From Hydrogenivirga caldilitoris (GTDB taxonomy: Bacteria > Aquificota > Aquificia > Aquificales > Aquificaceae), in assembly GCF_003664005.1 (NCBI RefSeq), contig NZ_RCCJ01000001.1, positions 1,054,001 to 1,118,000 of the forward strand: DNA of 64,000 bases, read 5' to 3'. The position numbers and the translations under genes are program-made. Below are positions 25,747-34,496 of the stretch, piece by piece. Below the pieces are notes generated by a model, which searched no databases, was not told the origin of the DNA, and was given only the letters and a program-made list of their open reading frames with translations. Numbering within the stretch: the first letter of the stretch is position 1; the number at the start of each line of letters is the position of its first letter.

Positions 25747-27081
25747 TCAAAGAAGGGCTTCAATAGCTTCCCTGAGATTGGTAACGGGGATTACCTCCAT
25801 ATCCTCAACTTCCATATGTAAGCTTGCAGGTATAACTGCCTTTTTGAAGCCAAACTTCTTCGCCTCTTTAAGCCTCAAATCTCCAAAATGGACAGCTCTA
25901 ACTTCCCCCGATAGACCAAGCTCGCCAAATATCACCGTATCTTCGGGCACGGTCTTATCCTTCTTGGAGGAAGCTATCGCAAGCGCTACCGCAAGGTCCG
26001 CAGCCGGTTCCCTAACTGATAAACCGCCGGCAACGTTCACAAAGACGTCCGAATCCCTCGTAAATATGTTTGCCTCCTTCTCAAGGATAGCAAGGAGAAG
26101 GGAAAGCCTGTTCACGTCAAAACCCTGGGTCTTCCTCTGAGGGGTGGTGTAGAGCGCAGGAAGAACCAGAGCTTGCACTTCAAGGAGTATGGGTTTACTA
26201 CCTTCAGTGTGGGGAAATATGACGCTGCCGGGGGAGTTTACCCTTTCACCTATAAAGAAAGCGGATGGCTCTAAAACCTCTTCTAAACCGTGATCTCCCA
26301 TCTTGAATACTGCAACCTCTCCTGTTGAGCCGAATCTGTTCTTAACTACCTTTACGACTCTATAGAAGTTAAAGCGTTCCCCTTCAAATTGGAGAACAGT
26401 ATCAACTATGTGTTCCAGAACCTTTGGACCTGCTATCGCTCCCTCTTTTGTAATCTGTCCCACTACAAAGCAGGGAATTCCCTTTTCCTTACACAGCTCT
26501 GCGAGTCTGAAGGTAACCTCCCTGACCTGGGAGACAGAGCCTGCGGAGGATTCCAATCTTTCAGAGTAAAGGGTTTGGATAGAGTCCACAACCAATAGAT
26601 TTGGTTCTTCTTGCTGCAGTACATCTACCACATTCTCAAATGATGTTTCAGGATAAAGCAACAATCTGTCGCTGGAAATTCCAAGCCTCCTCCCTCTGAG
26701 AGCTATCTGGGAACCTGATTCCTCACCAGACACGTAGAGAACCTTTCCGTACCTGGTGTATCTATCCGAAACCTGAAGGAGAAGGGTTGACTTCCCGATT
26801 CCTGGCTCTCCGGCTATGAGGACAACCTGTCCGGGGACTAATCCACCACCAAGAGCCAGGTCAAGGTTACAAAAGCCGGTACTCGTCCGCTCACCAGAGT
26901 CCTCTTCCCAGCTATTAATGGATAGCACCTTTACCTGACTGGGAATTTTGAAAACCTTACCCTTCTCTACAAGCTCTTCAACAAGGGTATTCCATTCTCC
27001 ACAGGACGGACATCTACCCATCCACTTTACCGAGTAGTATCCGCAGGACTGACAGACATACCTAACACTTTGCTTGGCCAT
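25747..27081 (-). CDS. radA: DNA repair protein RadA
   Basis: RadA (Sms) is a RecA-like hexameric helicase that drives branch migration in recombination. The 444-residue product has the N-terminal zinc finger CQSCG...CPSCGEW, a Walker A GEPGIGKSTLL, Walker B LLVVDSIQTLY, the RadA motif KNRFGSTGE, and a C-terminal Lon-like domain (GGLSVREPAADLAVALAIASS). Its start lies 20 bases inside the frdB 3' end, so the two are probably co-transcribed. Confidence 0.96.
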   Translation of the reverse strand: MAKQSVRYVCQSCGYYSVKWMGRCPSCGEWNTLVEELVEKGKVFKIPSQVKVLSINSWEEDSGERTSTGFCNLDLALGGGLVPGQVVLIAGEPGIGKSTLLLQVSDRYTRYGKVLYVSGEESGSQIALRGRRLGISSDRLLLYPETSFENVVDVLQQEEPNLLVVDSIQTLYSERLESSAGSVSQVREVTFRLAELCKEKGIPCFVVGQITKEGAIAGPKVLEHIVDTVLQFEGERFNFYRVVKVVKNRFGSTGEVAVFKMGDHGLEEVLEPSAFFIGERVNSPGSVIFPHTEGSKPILLEVQALVLPALYTTPQRKTQGFDVNRLSLLLAILEKEANIFTRDSDVFVNVAGGLSVREPAADLAVALAIASSKKDKTVPEDTVIFGELGLSGEVRAVHFGDLRLKEAKKFGFKKAVIPASLHMEVEDMEVIPVTNLREAIEALL

Positions 27082-27766
27082 GCTCTTTAATATAAGTCAT
27101 GAGCTCCCTTATAAGGGTTGCAGGCTCTACCTCCTTTGGACAGGTGCTGTTGCACTTGTCGCAGGAGAGACAGTGGTAGAGATGACCCTCCACGACAGCC
27201 TCCTTAAATCTGTATTCTTTATCCCTATCCCTCGGGTCTTCTAAAAACCTGTAAAACTTGGCGAAGAAGAGAGGACCCGCATACTCAGTCTCTAAGACTT
27301 GAGGGCAGTAAGATTGACAGGCAGAGCACAGGATACAGTCAGCCGCCTTCTCTATCCTTTTACTCACCTGTGGGGGTATCCTGACCTCTCCCTCATACTC
27401 CTTAATCCAGGTGTGAAATTTCTTCATCCTTTCTATAACATCCTCGTGGTTCACGGCAAGGTCTCTTATAATGGGAAACTTATCCAATGGCTCAACGATT
27501 ATCTCCTCTTGTGTAAGTATATAAGGGAGAACCTGCTCTTTACAGGCGAGCTTGGGAAAGCCGTTTATGAAAACGGTGCAGGTTCCACATATCCCAGCCC
27601 TGCAGAAATGCCTGAAGGTAAGGCTTGGGTCAACATTTTCCTTTATCCTGTGGAAGGCTGTAAGGAACGTCATTCCTTCTTCGTATTCAACCTCAAAGGT
27701 ATCAAAACCCTGCCTACCGTTGGCGGGGTCGTATCTGAAAACTTTCAAACGGAGTTTTAGTTCCAT
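27062..27766 (-). CDS. frdB: Fumarate reductase/succinate dehydrogenase iron-sulfur subunit
   Basis: The 234-residue product has the [2Fe-2S] motif CRAGICGTC...C, then CILCSACQSYCP, then CLSCDKCNSTCP. The last motif differs from the usual SdhB/FrdB, which has a non-Cys residue at the second position and a [3Fe-4S] cluster; four Cys here suggest two [4Fe-4S] clusters, as in thiol:fumarate-type or other non-classical enzymes. No flavoprotein or anchor subunit is adjacent. A role in the reductive TCA cycle is likely in this lineage. ATG 27766 gives the normal opening MELKLRLKVFRYDP; the frame extends upstream to 27877 but without support. Confidence 0.88.
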   Translation of the reverse strand: MELKLRLKVFRYDPANGRQGFDTFEVEYEEGMTFLTAFHRIKENVDPSLTFRHFCRAGICGTCTVFINGFPKLACKEQVLPYILTQEEIIVEPLDKFPIIRDLAVNHEDVIERMKKFHTWIKEYEGEVRIPPQVSKRIEKAADCILCSACQSYCPQVLETEYAGPLFFAKFYRFLEDPRDRDKEYRFKEAVVEGHLYHCLSCDKCNSTCPKEVEPATLIRELMTYIKEHGQAKC

Positions 27767-27929
27767 GGGGGAATAATATAGCCTGCAAGGTAGAAAATTC
27801 AAAGGGGAGACACTATGTCTGATATCCCACGCTATTGACACTTTATATCTTCCAGATTCAAAGGGTTTTGCTTTCAATTTAATTGAGCTATTCCGAGTTT
27901 GTAGGTGAAATTTACCTTAAAATTTCCTT
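27767..27929. promoter_or_regulatory. Divergent intergenic region frdB/argH
   Basis: This 163-base gap holds the promoters of frdB (minus) and argH (plus). On the plus strand TAAAAT (27918-27923) ends 6 bases before the argH ATG, again without a Shine-Dalgarno. TTGACA occurs at 27836-27841 but has no matching -10 at a normal distance. I see no gene, RNA or clear operator in it. Confidence 0.4.
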
Positions 27930-29306
27930 ATGGAAAAACCATGGTCTGGAAGGTTCTCGGAAGAGACAGATGAGTTTGTAGAGGAGTTCACCGAGTCGGT
28001 CAGTTTTGACAGGGAGCTTGCCCTTGAGGACATAAGGCAGGACATAGCCCACGTGAGAACCCTCCAGAAAGCCGGCATCCTCAGTGAAGAGGAAACAAAG
28101 AAGATAATAGAGGGACTAAAAGGTATAGAAAAGGACATAAGGGAGGGGAAGTTTGAGTGGAAGAGAGAGCTGGAAGACGTTCATATGAACATTGAGGCGG
28201 AGCTTATCAAGAGGGTAGGAGATGTAGGCGGCAAGCTCCACACCGGAAGGTCAAGAAACGACCAGGTGGCAACAGACGAAAGGCTATTCTTAAAAAAAGA
28301 AACCGAGGAGATAATAAACCTCCTCAAGGAATTGAGGAAAGCCCTCGTAATAACCGCTCGGAACAGCATAGATTTAATTCTTCCCGCATACACCCATCTC
28401 CAGAGGGCACAGCCTATCAGGCTCGCCCATTACTTCTTAGCCTTTAGGGAAATGTTTTTGAAGGATACGGAGAGGTTCTTGGACTGTTACAGAAGGATTG
28501 ACGAACTCCCCTTAGGCAGCGGTGCTGTTGCCGGTGTGGACTTTCCTATTGACAGACACTACACGGCGGAGCTTCTGGGGTTCAATAAAATTGTCAGAAA
28601 CTCTATATACGCTACTGCAGACAGGGACTTTATAGCGGAGTTCTTATTCGTGTGTGCTCTGACGGGCATGCATCTATCAAGGCTTGCCGAGGATTTGATA
28701 ATCTGGTCTTCCGAGGAATTCAGTTACGTTGACCTTCCAGACAAGCTCTGTACGGGTAGCTCCATAATGCCCCAGAAGAAAAACCCTGACGTTTTGGAAC
28801 TCATAAGGGGGAAGACAGGCAGGTTATACGGAAATCTCCTATCCCTTTTAACCGTGCTCAAGGGTATCCCTACAGCATACAACAGAGATTTACAGGAGGA
28901 TAAGGAGCCTCTCTTTGACAGCGTTAAGACTTTAAAGGGTTCACTTATCGGTATAAGAAAGGTTATAGAGGGCTTGAGCTTTAAAGAGCATAAGATGTAC
29001 CCAAATGCAGGAAATTTCGTTCTAATAACAGATGTAGCCAACTACCTAGCTCTGAAAGGCATACCCTTCAGGAAAGCCCACCACATAGCCGGAAGCATAG
29101 TTGCCTACCTTATTGAAAAAGGTAAAAGGCTTGAAGACATTACCCTTGAGGAGTTAAGGAGCTTTTCGGAGCTCTTTGAGGAAGATGTGTTTAACCTCTT
29201 CAAACCTGAAAACGTTGCGGATAGGAGAAAAACTTACGGAGGGACAGCAAGAGAACAGATTACAAAACTGATAGAGGTAGCCTTAAGGGAAGAGGGATTA
29301 AAGTAG
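27930..29306 (+). CDS. argH: Argininosuccinate lyase
   Basis: ArgH splits argininosuccinate into arginine and fumarate. The 458-residue product matches the family length and shows KPWSGRFSE at the start, DVHMNIE, HTGRSRNDQVATD, YTHLQRAQPIRLAHY with a catalytic His, and the signature loop GSSIMPQKKNPDVLEL with the catalytic Ser. The end overlaps the stop of the convergent membrane protein by 9 bases. Confidence 0.97.
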   Translation: MEKPWSGRFSEETDEFVEEFTESVSFDRELALEDIRQDIAHVRTLQKAGILSEEETKKIIEGLKGIEKDIREGKFEWKRELEDVHMNIEAELIKRVGDVGGKLHTGRSRNDQVATDERLFLKKETEEIINLLKELRKALVITARNSIDLILPAYTHLQRAQPIRLAHYFLAFREMFLKDTERFLDCYRRIDELPLGSGAVAGVDFPIDRHYTAELLGFNKIVRNSIYATADRDFIAEFLFVCALTGMHLSRLAEDLIIWSSEEFSYVDLPDKLCTGSSIMPQKKNPDVLELIRGKTGRLYGNLLSLLTVLKGIPTAYNRDLQEDKEPLFDSVKTLKGSLIGIRKVIEGLSFKEHKMYPNAGNFVLITDVANYLALKGIPFRKAHHIAGSIVAYLIEKGKRLEDITLEELRSFSELFEEDVFNLFKPENVADRRKTYGGTAREQITKLIEVALREEGLK

Positions 29307-30245
29307 GATTATAGTCTTTGCCCTGTGTCTGAGTATTGAAACGGCTACAACCAGTGATACGTAGGTCATCATAAAAGTCAGACCCAAAAAGGAAACGAGC
29401 TTGGCATAAGAAAAGAGAGGGTCTATATAACGTATCAGTAATCCGCTCACGTTATCAAGGAGGGCAAAAATCAAAGTAGAAGAACTTATAAGAACCTTAT
29501 TTCTAACATTTGTAAAGAAAACAAAGTGAATTAGCGCGAAAAGGTAAACACCCATGGTTATAAAGTGGGGGTTTACGACCTTCAGAATACCTTCTAAGGT
29601 TTTTGGCTTCAAAAACTTCTCCGGTGCTCCGAGGTAGTACTCAGCTACGTGATGGGGGGCAAAGCCCAGTTTAACCAGGAACAGGAAGAAATTCAAGGTT
29701 GTAAAAAACAGCGTGAATAGGGAAAATATAAAAACCAAAGTATACAGGATTGAGCGTTCAGGGGGCTCTTCTTTCTCTTTAGAGAGATAAAGCTTGAGGG
29801 TAAGGAAGAGCATAGCCCCTGTGATTATCTGAAAGGAATAAAAGAAGAAGATTTTCAAATATATAAACAGGGGTGATACATAGTAAACCCCGAACGCTGA
29901 CAACGGCTCAAGTATGCCAGCCAGAAAGGAGGAAGCTATCAACGTATACTTAATCCAATCCCTAACGCACTTATGTATGAATATTGAAGATAGGACTAAG
30001 ATAAAAGTAACAGACATAAAGAGCTGTATATGTATATCCTCAAGGAGTTGACCTAAAGGCAGCCTTTCGGGAAAGCGGGGGTCCGTGAAGAAGTAAGCGT
30101 ACATACGCTCGTAGGTAAGTCCAAACTTGAAATGGTAAAAAAACCAACTGACAACCCAGTAAAGTAGAGATGAAAGCAGGAATAAGAGCACGGTAACATA
30201 GAGAGGAGCGTTGCTCTTTATATTTGAAGATATAAAAAACCGCAT
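29298..30245 (-). CDS. Polytopic membrane protein paired with an FMN-binding protein
   Basis: The 315-residue product has about eight membrane helices and no family I recognise. Several His lie in or next to helices (EDIHIQLFMSVTF; NPHFITMGVYLFALIHFVFF; APHHVAEYY), which would allow b-type haem binding, though this is inference. Its ATG overlaps the stop of the FMN-binding-protein gene by one base, so the two should be made together. An electron-carrying membrane partner for an extracytoplasmic flavin is the likeliest role. Confidence 0.65.
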   Translation of the reverse strand: MRFFISSNIKSNAPLYVTVLLFLLSSLLYWVVSWFFYHFKFGLTYERMYAYFFTDPRFPERLPLGQLLEDIHIQLFMSVTFILVLSSIFIHKCVRDWIKYTLIASSFLAGILEPLSAFGVYYVSPLFIYLKIFFFYSFQIITGAMLFLTLKLYLSKEKEEPPERSILYTLVFIFSLFTLFFTTLNFFLFLVKLGFAPHHVAEYYLGAPEKFLKPKTLEGILKVVNPHFITMGVYLFALIHFVFFTNVRNKVLISSSTLIFALLDNVSGLLIRYIDPLFSYAKLVSFLGLTFMMTYVSLVVAVSILRHRAKTIILL

Positions 30246-30781
30246 CAGTTCTTACCCTCAAAGAGAACCTTCCATATAGCGAGGGCTCTCCGGGCAGCGT
30301 TAGTTAAAGCCCTTGCCGTAAGTGTTGCTCCTGTCATATTTGGTATGTCCCTTTTCAACTTCACAGAGTCTTTACCCAGAGTTTTACCCTTAAAAAGGGC
30401 AAGCCAGTTTTCGTCAGCCATATACTCAAGAGGCTCATTAAAAGACATAACCTCAACGAGCTCTATCTCACCGGCGGTGTTTATTACAAAGAGCACGCTT
30501 TCAGTATGGGTTCTCACCCTGTGGGTATCCACATAACCGTACGCTATCACCTTTCCCCCTTTGTGTACCAGATACACAGATATTAATCGGGTATCAAGGG
30601 GAACTTTTGCAATCTCCTCTACACGTCTCCTCTGCTCCTCGCTCAGGACTATATTCTCAACCTTTACCGTTGCTCCGGGAAAAAACGAGCTGAGAGCCTT
30701 TTCCGGGGTGTTGAACTCCCTTTCTTCAGAAAAGCTCACGAAGCTAAGGGCAGCCGCGATAAGAAGTATGAAAAGTCTCAT
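30245..30781 (-). CDS. Exported FMN-binding-domain protein (RnfG/NosR-like, probably flavinylated)
   Basis: The 178-residue product starts with a signal peptide (MRLFILLIAAALSFVSF). The rest is an FMN_bind domain: the motif MTGATLTARAL near the C-terminus contains TGAT, where ApbE attaches FMN to the first Thr in RnfG, NqrC and NosR; GYVDTHRVRTHTES lies earlier. Periplasmic electron transfer through covalent FMN is expected. No apbE is in the window. Its promoter is unusually clear: TTGAGA (30815-30820), 18-base spacer, TATAAT (30791-30796), then 9 bases to the ATG. The ORF can be extended 13 codons but this would bury the promoter. Confidence 0.82.
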   Translation of the reverse strand: MRLFILLIAAALSFVSFSEEREFNTPEKALSSFFPGATVKVENIVLSEEQRRRVEEIAKVPLDTRLISVYLVHKGGKVIAYGYVDTHRVRTHTESVLFVINTAGEIELVEVMSFNEPLEYMADENWLALFKGKTLGKDSVKLKRDIPNMTGATLTARALTNAARRALAIWKVLFEGKN

Positions 30782-30906
30782 GGTAATGAAATTATAATAA
30801 AAACTTACATTCAATCTCAATTTTAAAACCTCCGGTCTTTATTAGCATATTAGAATTTACTTATAGACACTGGTTGTTCAACGGGTGGGATATAATTACT
30901 CATTGA
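30782..30906. promoter_or_regulatory. Divergent promoters of the FMN operon and tRNA-Leu
   Basis: On the minus strand TTGAGA-N18-TATAAT (30820 to 30791) fires toward the FMN-binding gene. On the plus strand TATAAT at 30891-30896 lies 10 bases before the tRNA; its -35 is not clear. The rest is AT-rich with no coding sign. Confidence 0.55.
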
Positions 30907-30990
30907 GCCGGAGTGGCGGAACTGGCAGACGCGGGGGACTCAAAATCCTCTGCCCGCGAGGGCGTGCGGGTTCGACTCCCGCCTCCGGCA
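30907..30990 (+). tRNA. tRNA-Leu (anticodon CAA)
   Basis: The 84 bases fold as a class II tRNA. The acceptor arms are GCCGGAG (30907-30913) and CTCCGGC (30983-30989) with discriminator A at 30990. The D-arm carries GGC...GGCAGAC; the anticodon loop is CTCAAAA, giving anticodon CAA for the codon UUG. A long variable arm (about CCCGCGAGGGCG) marks it as Leu. The T-arm is GCGGGTTCGACTCCCGC. The 3' CCA is not encoded. The gene at 31005 follows after only 14 bases. Confidence 0.96.
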
Positions 30991-31004
30991 TTGAGGTAAA
31001 AGAT

Positions 31005-31787
31005 ATGCACGTTCTACTTATAGGTCTTGGCAATATGGGCATGAAGTATCTGGCAAAGTTAGAAGAACTTCAGGAGTTGCCTGTCCTATGCGATGTTGAC
31101 CCCTACAAAAATATAGAAAGGTACCCGTTCTATTGTCACTTTGGCGAGGTTAAAGAGGAAATAAAGAGGGTGATAGTTGCCGTGAACCCTGAGCAGCACG
31201 TAGCCATAGCCAGGGAATTTCTCAGTAGGGATATACCGGTACTCCTTGAAAAGCCTCCAGCCAGAAAAAGTTCAGAGTTCAGGGAAATAGCCGAAAACAA
31301 GAACCTTGAGATTTCTGAAATAGAGCTGTACTCCTATCCTGTAAAGAACTTCCCCAGGGGAGTTGAGGTTAGAGAGATTCTTGTTGAACGGTTAAACAAG
31401 GGCAGAGGGTACATAAACCCCTTATGGGACCTAGCTTGGCACGATATGTACATTCTCCAGTACCTCTTTGGAGAGTTAAAACTTGAAGACTTTAAAGAAG
31501 GCAAGGTATGGGAGCTTACCGGGACCGCAGGAGGGATACCCTTCAGGATAAGGGTAGCCTGGGAATATGAGGGCAACGTTGTAAGGAGATGGGTATTGAA
31601 AACTTCCAAAGGGGATATCCTTATGGACCTTTTGAAGGAGGAGATAGCCTACGACGGAAAGGTTCTCCGTAAGAACCAGGGGGATAAGCTAAGGGAGATG
31701 GTGGAGGACTTTCTGAAAGGTATGAGAAGGGAAGGCTCTGCAGAAAGGGCACTTAAAAACCTTGAGCTTTTAGAGTCTCTAACCTAA
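31005..31787 (+). CDS. Gfo/Idh/MocA-like NAD(P)-binding oxidoreductase
   Basis: The 260-residue product starts with a Rossmann fold (VLLIGLGNMGMKYLAKL, then VLCDVDPYKN) and has VLLEKPPARKSSEFREIA, the EKP motif of the Gfo/Idh/MocA family, with WDLAWHDMYILQYLFG in the second domain. Members oxidise or reduce sugars and related compounds; the substrate cannot be told. GAGGT precedes ATG 31005. An open frame extends back through the tRNA but this is not a start. It probably shares a transcript with tRNA-Leu. Confidence 0.72.
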   Translation: MHVLLIGLGNMGMKYLAKLEELQELPVLCDVDPYKNIERYPFYCHFGEVKEEIKRVIVAVNPEQHVAIAREFLSRDIPVLLEKPPARKSSEFREIAENKNLEISEIELYSYPVKNFPRGVEVREILVERLNKGRGYINPLWDLAWHDMYILQYLFGELKLEDFKEGKVWELTGTAGGIPFRIRVAWEYEGNVVRRWVLKTSKGDILMDLLKEEIAYDGKVLRKNQGDKLREMVEDFLKGMRREGSAERALKNLELLESLT

Positions 31788-32524
31788 TCGTACCTTTCTG
31801 TCTTTATCTGTTTCCTGTCAACACCGAGTTCCAGAAGAAGCGCCTTCATGTCATCAACGAATAAGGGGGGACCACAGATGTAATAAAGGTTTGCGGGGAT
31901 ATCCTCAACCTCGTTGGTTATCTTGTTTGCATCTATCCTTCCCTTCAGTCCGTCCCAGTGGTCGGGAGCGCTCCTTGTAAGGGTAACTCTTACCTTTATG
32001 TTTGAATGCCTGCTTAAGTCCTGGAGCTCCTTCCTGTAGATTATCTCCTCGTAGGAGGTGTAAGAAACAAGGAGTGTAGCTCTGACGTTTTTGAGCTCTT
32101 TATCCCTTATATATCTAAGTATGCTCATGAGGGGAACTATGCCGCTCCCAGCACCGATAAGGACTATACGCGTAGAGAGTTCCTCAGTCCAGTAAAACCT
32201 TCCGTAGGGTCCCTTTATGTAAAACCGGTCTCCTTCTTTAACTTCAGTGGTTAAAAATACAGAGGCTTTACCTCCTTCCTTTCTCTTGACCGTTAGCTCC
32301 AGCCTGTCTTTCTTGAGTGGACTTGAAGCGATAGAGTAGGCCCTCTTGAGCTCTTCACCGGTTGGTGGGTAGGGAACTTTAAGCATAACGTACTGTCCTG
32401 GGTAAAAATCAAATTCCTGCCCCCTCAGGTCAAAGACGAGGGTTTTCGTTGTAGGTGTTTCCTCTATAACCTCTACAACAGGGGCAACAAATTCCACAAG
32501 GGGCTTCCTTTCAAGTTCGGTCAC
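31784..32524 (-). CDS. FAD/NAD(P)H ferredoxin-reductase-type oxidoreductase
   Basis: The 246-residue product has an FAD-binding barrel (PGQYVMLKVPYP, then RAYSIASSP as the RxYS FAD motif) and a NAD(P) domain (VLIGAGSGIVPLMSILR, YICGPP). It lacks any Fe-S domain. Such enzymes move electrons between NAD(P)H and a carrier. Its ATG overlaps the stop of the protein disulfide oxidoreductase gene by 4 bases, which suggests the disulfide protein may be its partner; that is inference. Confidence 0.85.
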   Translation of the reverse strand: MTELERKPLVEFVAPVVEVIEETPTTKTLVFDLRGQEFDFYPGQYVMLKVPYPPTGEELKRAYSIASSPLKKDRLELTVKRKEGGKASVFLTTEVKEGDRFYIKGPYGRFYWTEELSTRIVLIGAGSGIVPLMSILRYIRDKELKNVRATLLVSYTSYEEIIYRKELQDLSRHSNIKVRVTLTRSAPDHWDGLKGRIDANKITNEVEDIPANLYYICGPPLFVDDMKALLLELGVDRKQIKTERYD

Positions 32525-33195
32525 TGCTCCCTTTCCTTCTTAAGTTTCTCGTAGGTCGCTATTATATACCCTAAAAAGGCATTCTCAGGCTGGGCTCCAA
32601 CAAACTCGGCAACGCCGTTATTTATAACTATCTTGGGGACACCAACAACCTGGAACCTTTCTGCCAGGTCCGGGTTTTCTGAGGCATCCACAACCTTTGC
32701 GGTTATGTAGTCACTGGCAAGGGCAAAGTTGTAAGCCATAACAGCAGCTGCAGGGCAGTATCCACAAGAGGTCGTGACAAAGACCATAAGCTCAAGAGGT
32801 ATGTCCACCTGCCTCACCATTTCAAGGGTTTTCTCCGACAGGTTAGGCTCTCTCTTTGACACTTGGAGTATCCCTTGAATGAGAGTGCTAAACTCCAGAC
32901 CGGCCGGCAATCCCACGTACCTTATGCCGTAATCCTTATCTCCTTCAATAACTATCGTAGGTATCCTGTCAACACCGTATTTCTGAGCAAGCTCCTGCTC
33001 CAAGACAGGAGTGTGAACCTCGTACTTCAGTCTGTCCTCTCCAACCACGCTAACAAGCTCCTGCAGGAGCTCTTCAACTGTCTGACAGCTATCACATCCT
33101 ATCGCCTGGGAGAAAACTTTTAAAGTAACAGGCTCCTTAAACTCCTTCTCAAAGATGTCCTTTATCTGAGTTCTAACATCCAAGCCTAAGAGCAT
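32521..33195 (-). CDS. Protein disulfide oxidoreductase (two thioredoxin-like domains)
   Basis: The 224-residue product has two thioredoxin folds in tandem, with active sites CDSC (about residue 34) and CGYC (about residue 145), each followed by a cis-Pro turn (RIPTIVIE; GVPKIVIN). This is the PDO of thermophilic archaea and Aquifex, thought to form or reduce disulfides in cytoplasmic proteins, where disulfides stabilise proteins at high temperature. AAAGGAGG stands before the ATG. The downstream flavoprotein gene overlaps its stop. Confidence 0.93.
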   Translation of the reverse strand: MLLGLDVRTQIKDIFEKEFKEPVTLKVFSQAIGCDSCQTVEELLQELVSVVGEDRLKYEVHTPVLEQELAQKYGVDRIPTIVIEGDKDYGIRYVGLPAGLEFSTLIQGILQVSKREPNLSEKTLEMVRQVDIPLELMVFVTTSCGYCPAAAVMAYNFALASDYITAKVVDASENPDLAERFQVVGVPKIVINNGVAEFVGAQPENAFLGYIIATYEKLKKEREQ

Positions 33196-33237
33196 CTTTA
33201 CACCTCCTTTTCAGGATATAAATATATTCTAATTTTC

Positions 33238-33936
33238 TTAAGTTGCACCGAAAAGGCTTCTCCTTCTAACCTGCTGAAGTAAGTTATGGGCAAGTCTAGT
33301 CGGTTCGGGTATGCGATACCTTGATGTTTCCAGAACCAAGTTTATAGCAGTTTTAAGACTTATCCTATGACCCACAGATACGAAGATAGGTGCGGTTTTG
33401 TCCTTCGTTCTGACCACAGCTCCCACCACTCTTTCTCCATGTTTGAGGTATGAATAAGCCCCTCTCCTCTCTTCGGGTTCTTTGTAGTGCCCAAAGAGTC
33501 TGGTTTTTGCAACTCCAACACTAACCTCTCCCGTTTCAACTCCAAAGTGGGAAGCTATTCCGCATCCACGGGGGTGTGCTGTCCCCTGCCCATCTATAAA
33601 ATATACATCCGGTTTAACCTCGGTTTTCTCATATAGCTTTAGAAGTAAAGGCATCTCACGAAAAGCCAGAAAAGTTGGGATGTAAGGGAAGCTCACCATA
33701 TCCTCTACCACCAAGCTGTATATGGGTTTTAAGGTTCTTATATCAATGACTACAAGGCTCGCCCAGGCTCTGGTTGGGTTCTCCTTCACGCTTTCAAAGG
33801 TAAGGTCCATACCGCCTACAGTTTGGAGCTTTTCAAAGTCGTCCCTGCCGATTACTCTCCTTGCACACTCAAGCTGAATTTTCTTAAGCTCTTCTATCCG
33901 CAGTTCAGAGCTTCTATCTTCCTGACTTCTCCCCAC
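33238..33936 (-). CDS. nfi: Endonuclease V
   Basis: Nfi nicks DNA next to deaminated bases such as inosine, important at high temperature. The 232-residue product shows the family blocks: [10 protein letters not shown] with a catalytic Asp, [13 protein letters not shown], and [21 protein letters not shown]. The start is GTG at 33936 with GAGGAGG upstream. Its first 43 bases overlap the end of the AMMECR1 gene. Confidence 0.94.
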   Translation of the reverse strand: MGRSQEDRSSELRIEELKKIQLECARRVIGRDDFEKLQTVGGMDLTFESVKENPTRAWASLVVIDIRTLKPIYSLVVEDMVSFPYIPTFLAFREMPLLLKLYEKTEVKPDVYFIDGQGTAHPRGCGIASHFGVETGEVSVGVAKTRLFGHYKEPEERRGAYSYLKHGERVVGAVVRTKDKTAPIFVSVGHRISLKTAINLVLETSRYRIPEPTRLAHNLLQQVRRRSLFGAT

Positions 33937-34496
33937 GGTTCAACCTCCTCAAATATCTCGCTTTCAAATCTGAAGACCCTGGTATCCGGGTCCTTCCAGC
34001 AATCTCTGTCAAGACCGGCTTTTAGACAAGTATTCTCAAGGAAATCTATAGGTTCCCACCCGTACCTGGGTGCTACCTGTGGTAGGAGTAATCCCCTGAT
34101 ACCATGCAAATCAACTATGAGCCCGTCTCTACCCACACATATACTATCAAGTAACAGTTCTTTTGGTACCTCTTCCGGCTCTGTAAGTATTGAAAGCTCC
34201 CAGACGATCTCCCCTAACTCCTCCTCCCTTAGGGGTGGAAAACGGGGGTCTTTAAAGGCTGCACTGACAGAGGAGTAAATCACAGCATACCATAAGGGGT
34301 ACTGAGGGTAGGGAACCCCTATGCAGCCTCTCAAGTTTTTTTCCGGGTAGGTGAGCAGGGTGGTAAACACTCCCCTCTTGTAGGGGTATCTTTCCTTGAT
34401 GGGTTCAGGGACTATTAACTTCCCTCCCCTAAAAACGCTTAAAACCGCATTTCTACCGAGGTGGATTAACTCCTTAGCCTCTTCTGAGTTCAGCAT
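33894..34496 (-). CDS. AMMECR1-domain protein
   Basis: The 200-residue product has the AMMECR1 core: [19 protein letters not shown] (the conserved LRGCIG motif), FKDPRFPPL and [24 protein letters not shown]. The family is widespread but its molecular role is unknown, with suggested links to nucleic acid metabolism. ATG 34496 is 23 bases inside the ybeY end; longer starts would be fully antisense-like to ybeY. Confidence 0.88.
   Translation of the reverse strand: MLNSEEAKELIHLGRNAVLSVFRGGKLIVPEPIKERYPYKRGVFTTLLTYPEKNLRGCIGVPYPQYPLWYAVIYSSVSAAFKDPRFPPLREEELGEIVWELSILTEPEEVPKELLLDSICVGRDGLIVDLHGIRGLLLPQVAPRYGWEPIDFLENTCLKAGLDRDCWKDPDTRVFRFESEIFEEVEPWGEVRKIEALNCG

Noticed and set aside
27836-27841. 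TTGACA as a -35 box for argH
   Set aside because: No -10 lies at 16-18 bases; the TAAAAT near the argH start is too far away.
30885-31004. Upstream extension of the oxidoreductase frame through the tRNA
   Set aside because: It would translate the tRNA-Leu gene; the Rossmann motif starts right after ATG 31005, which has GAGGT before it.
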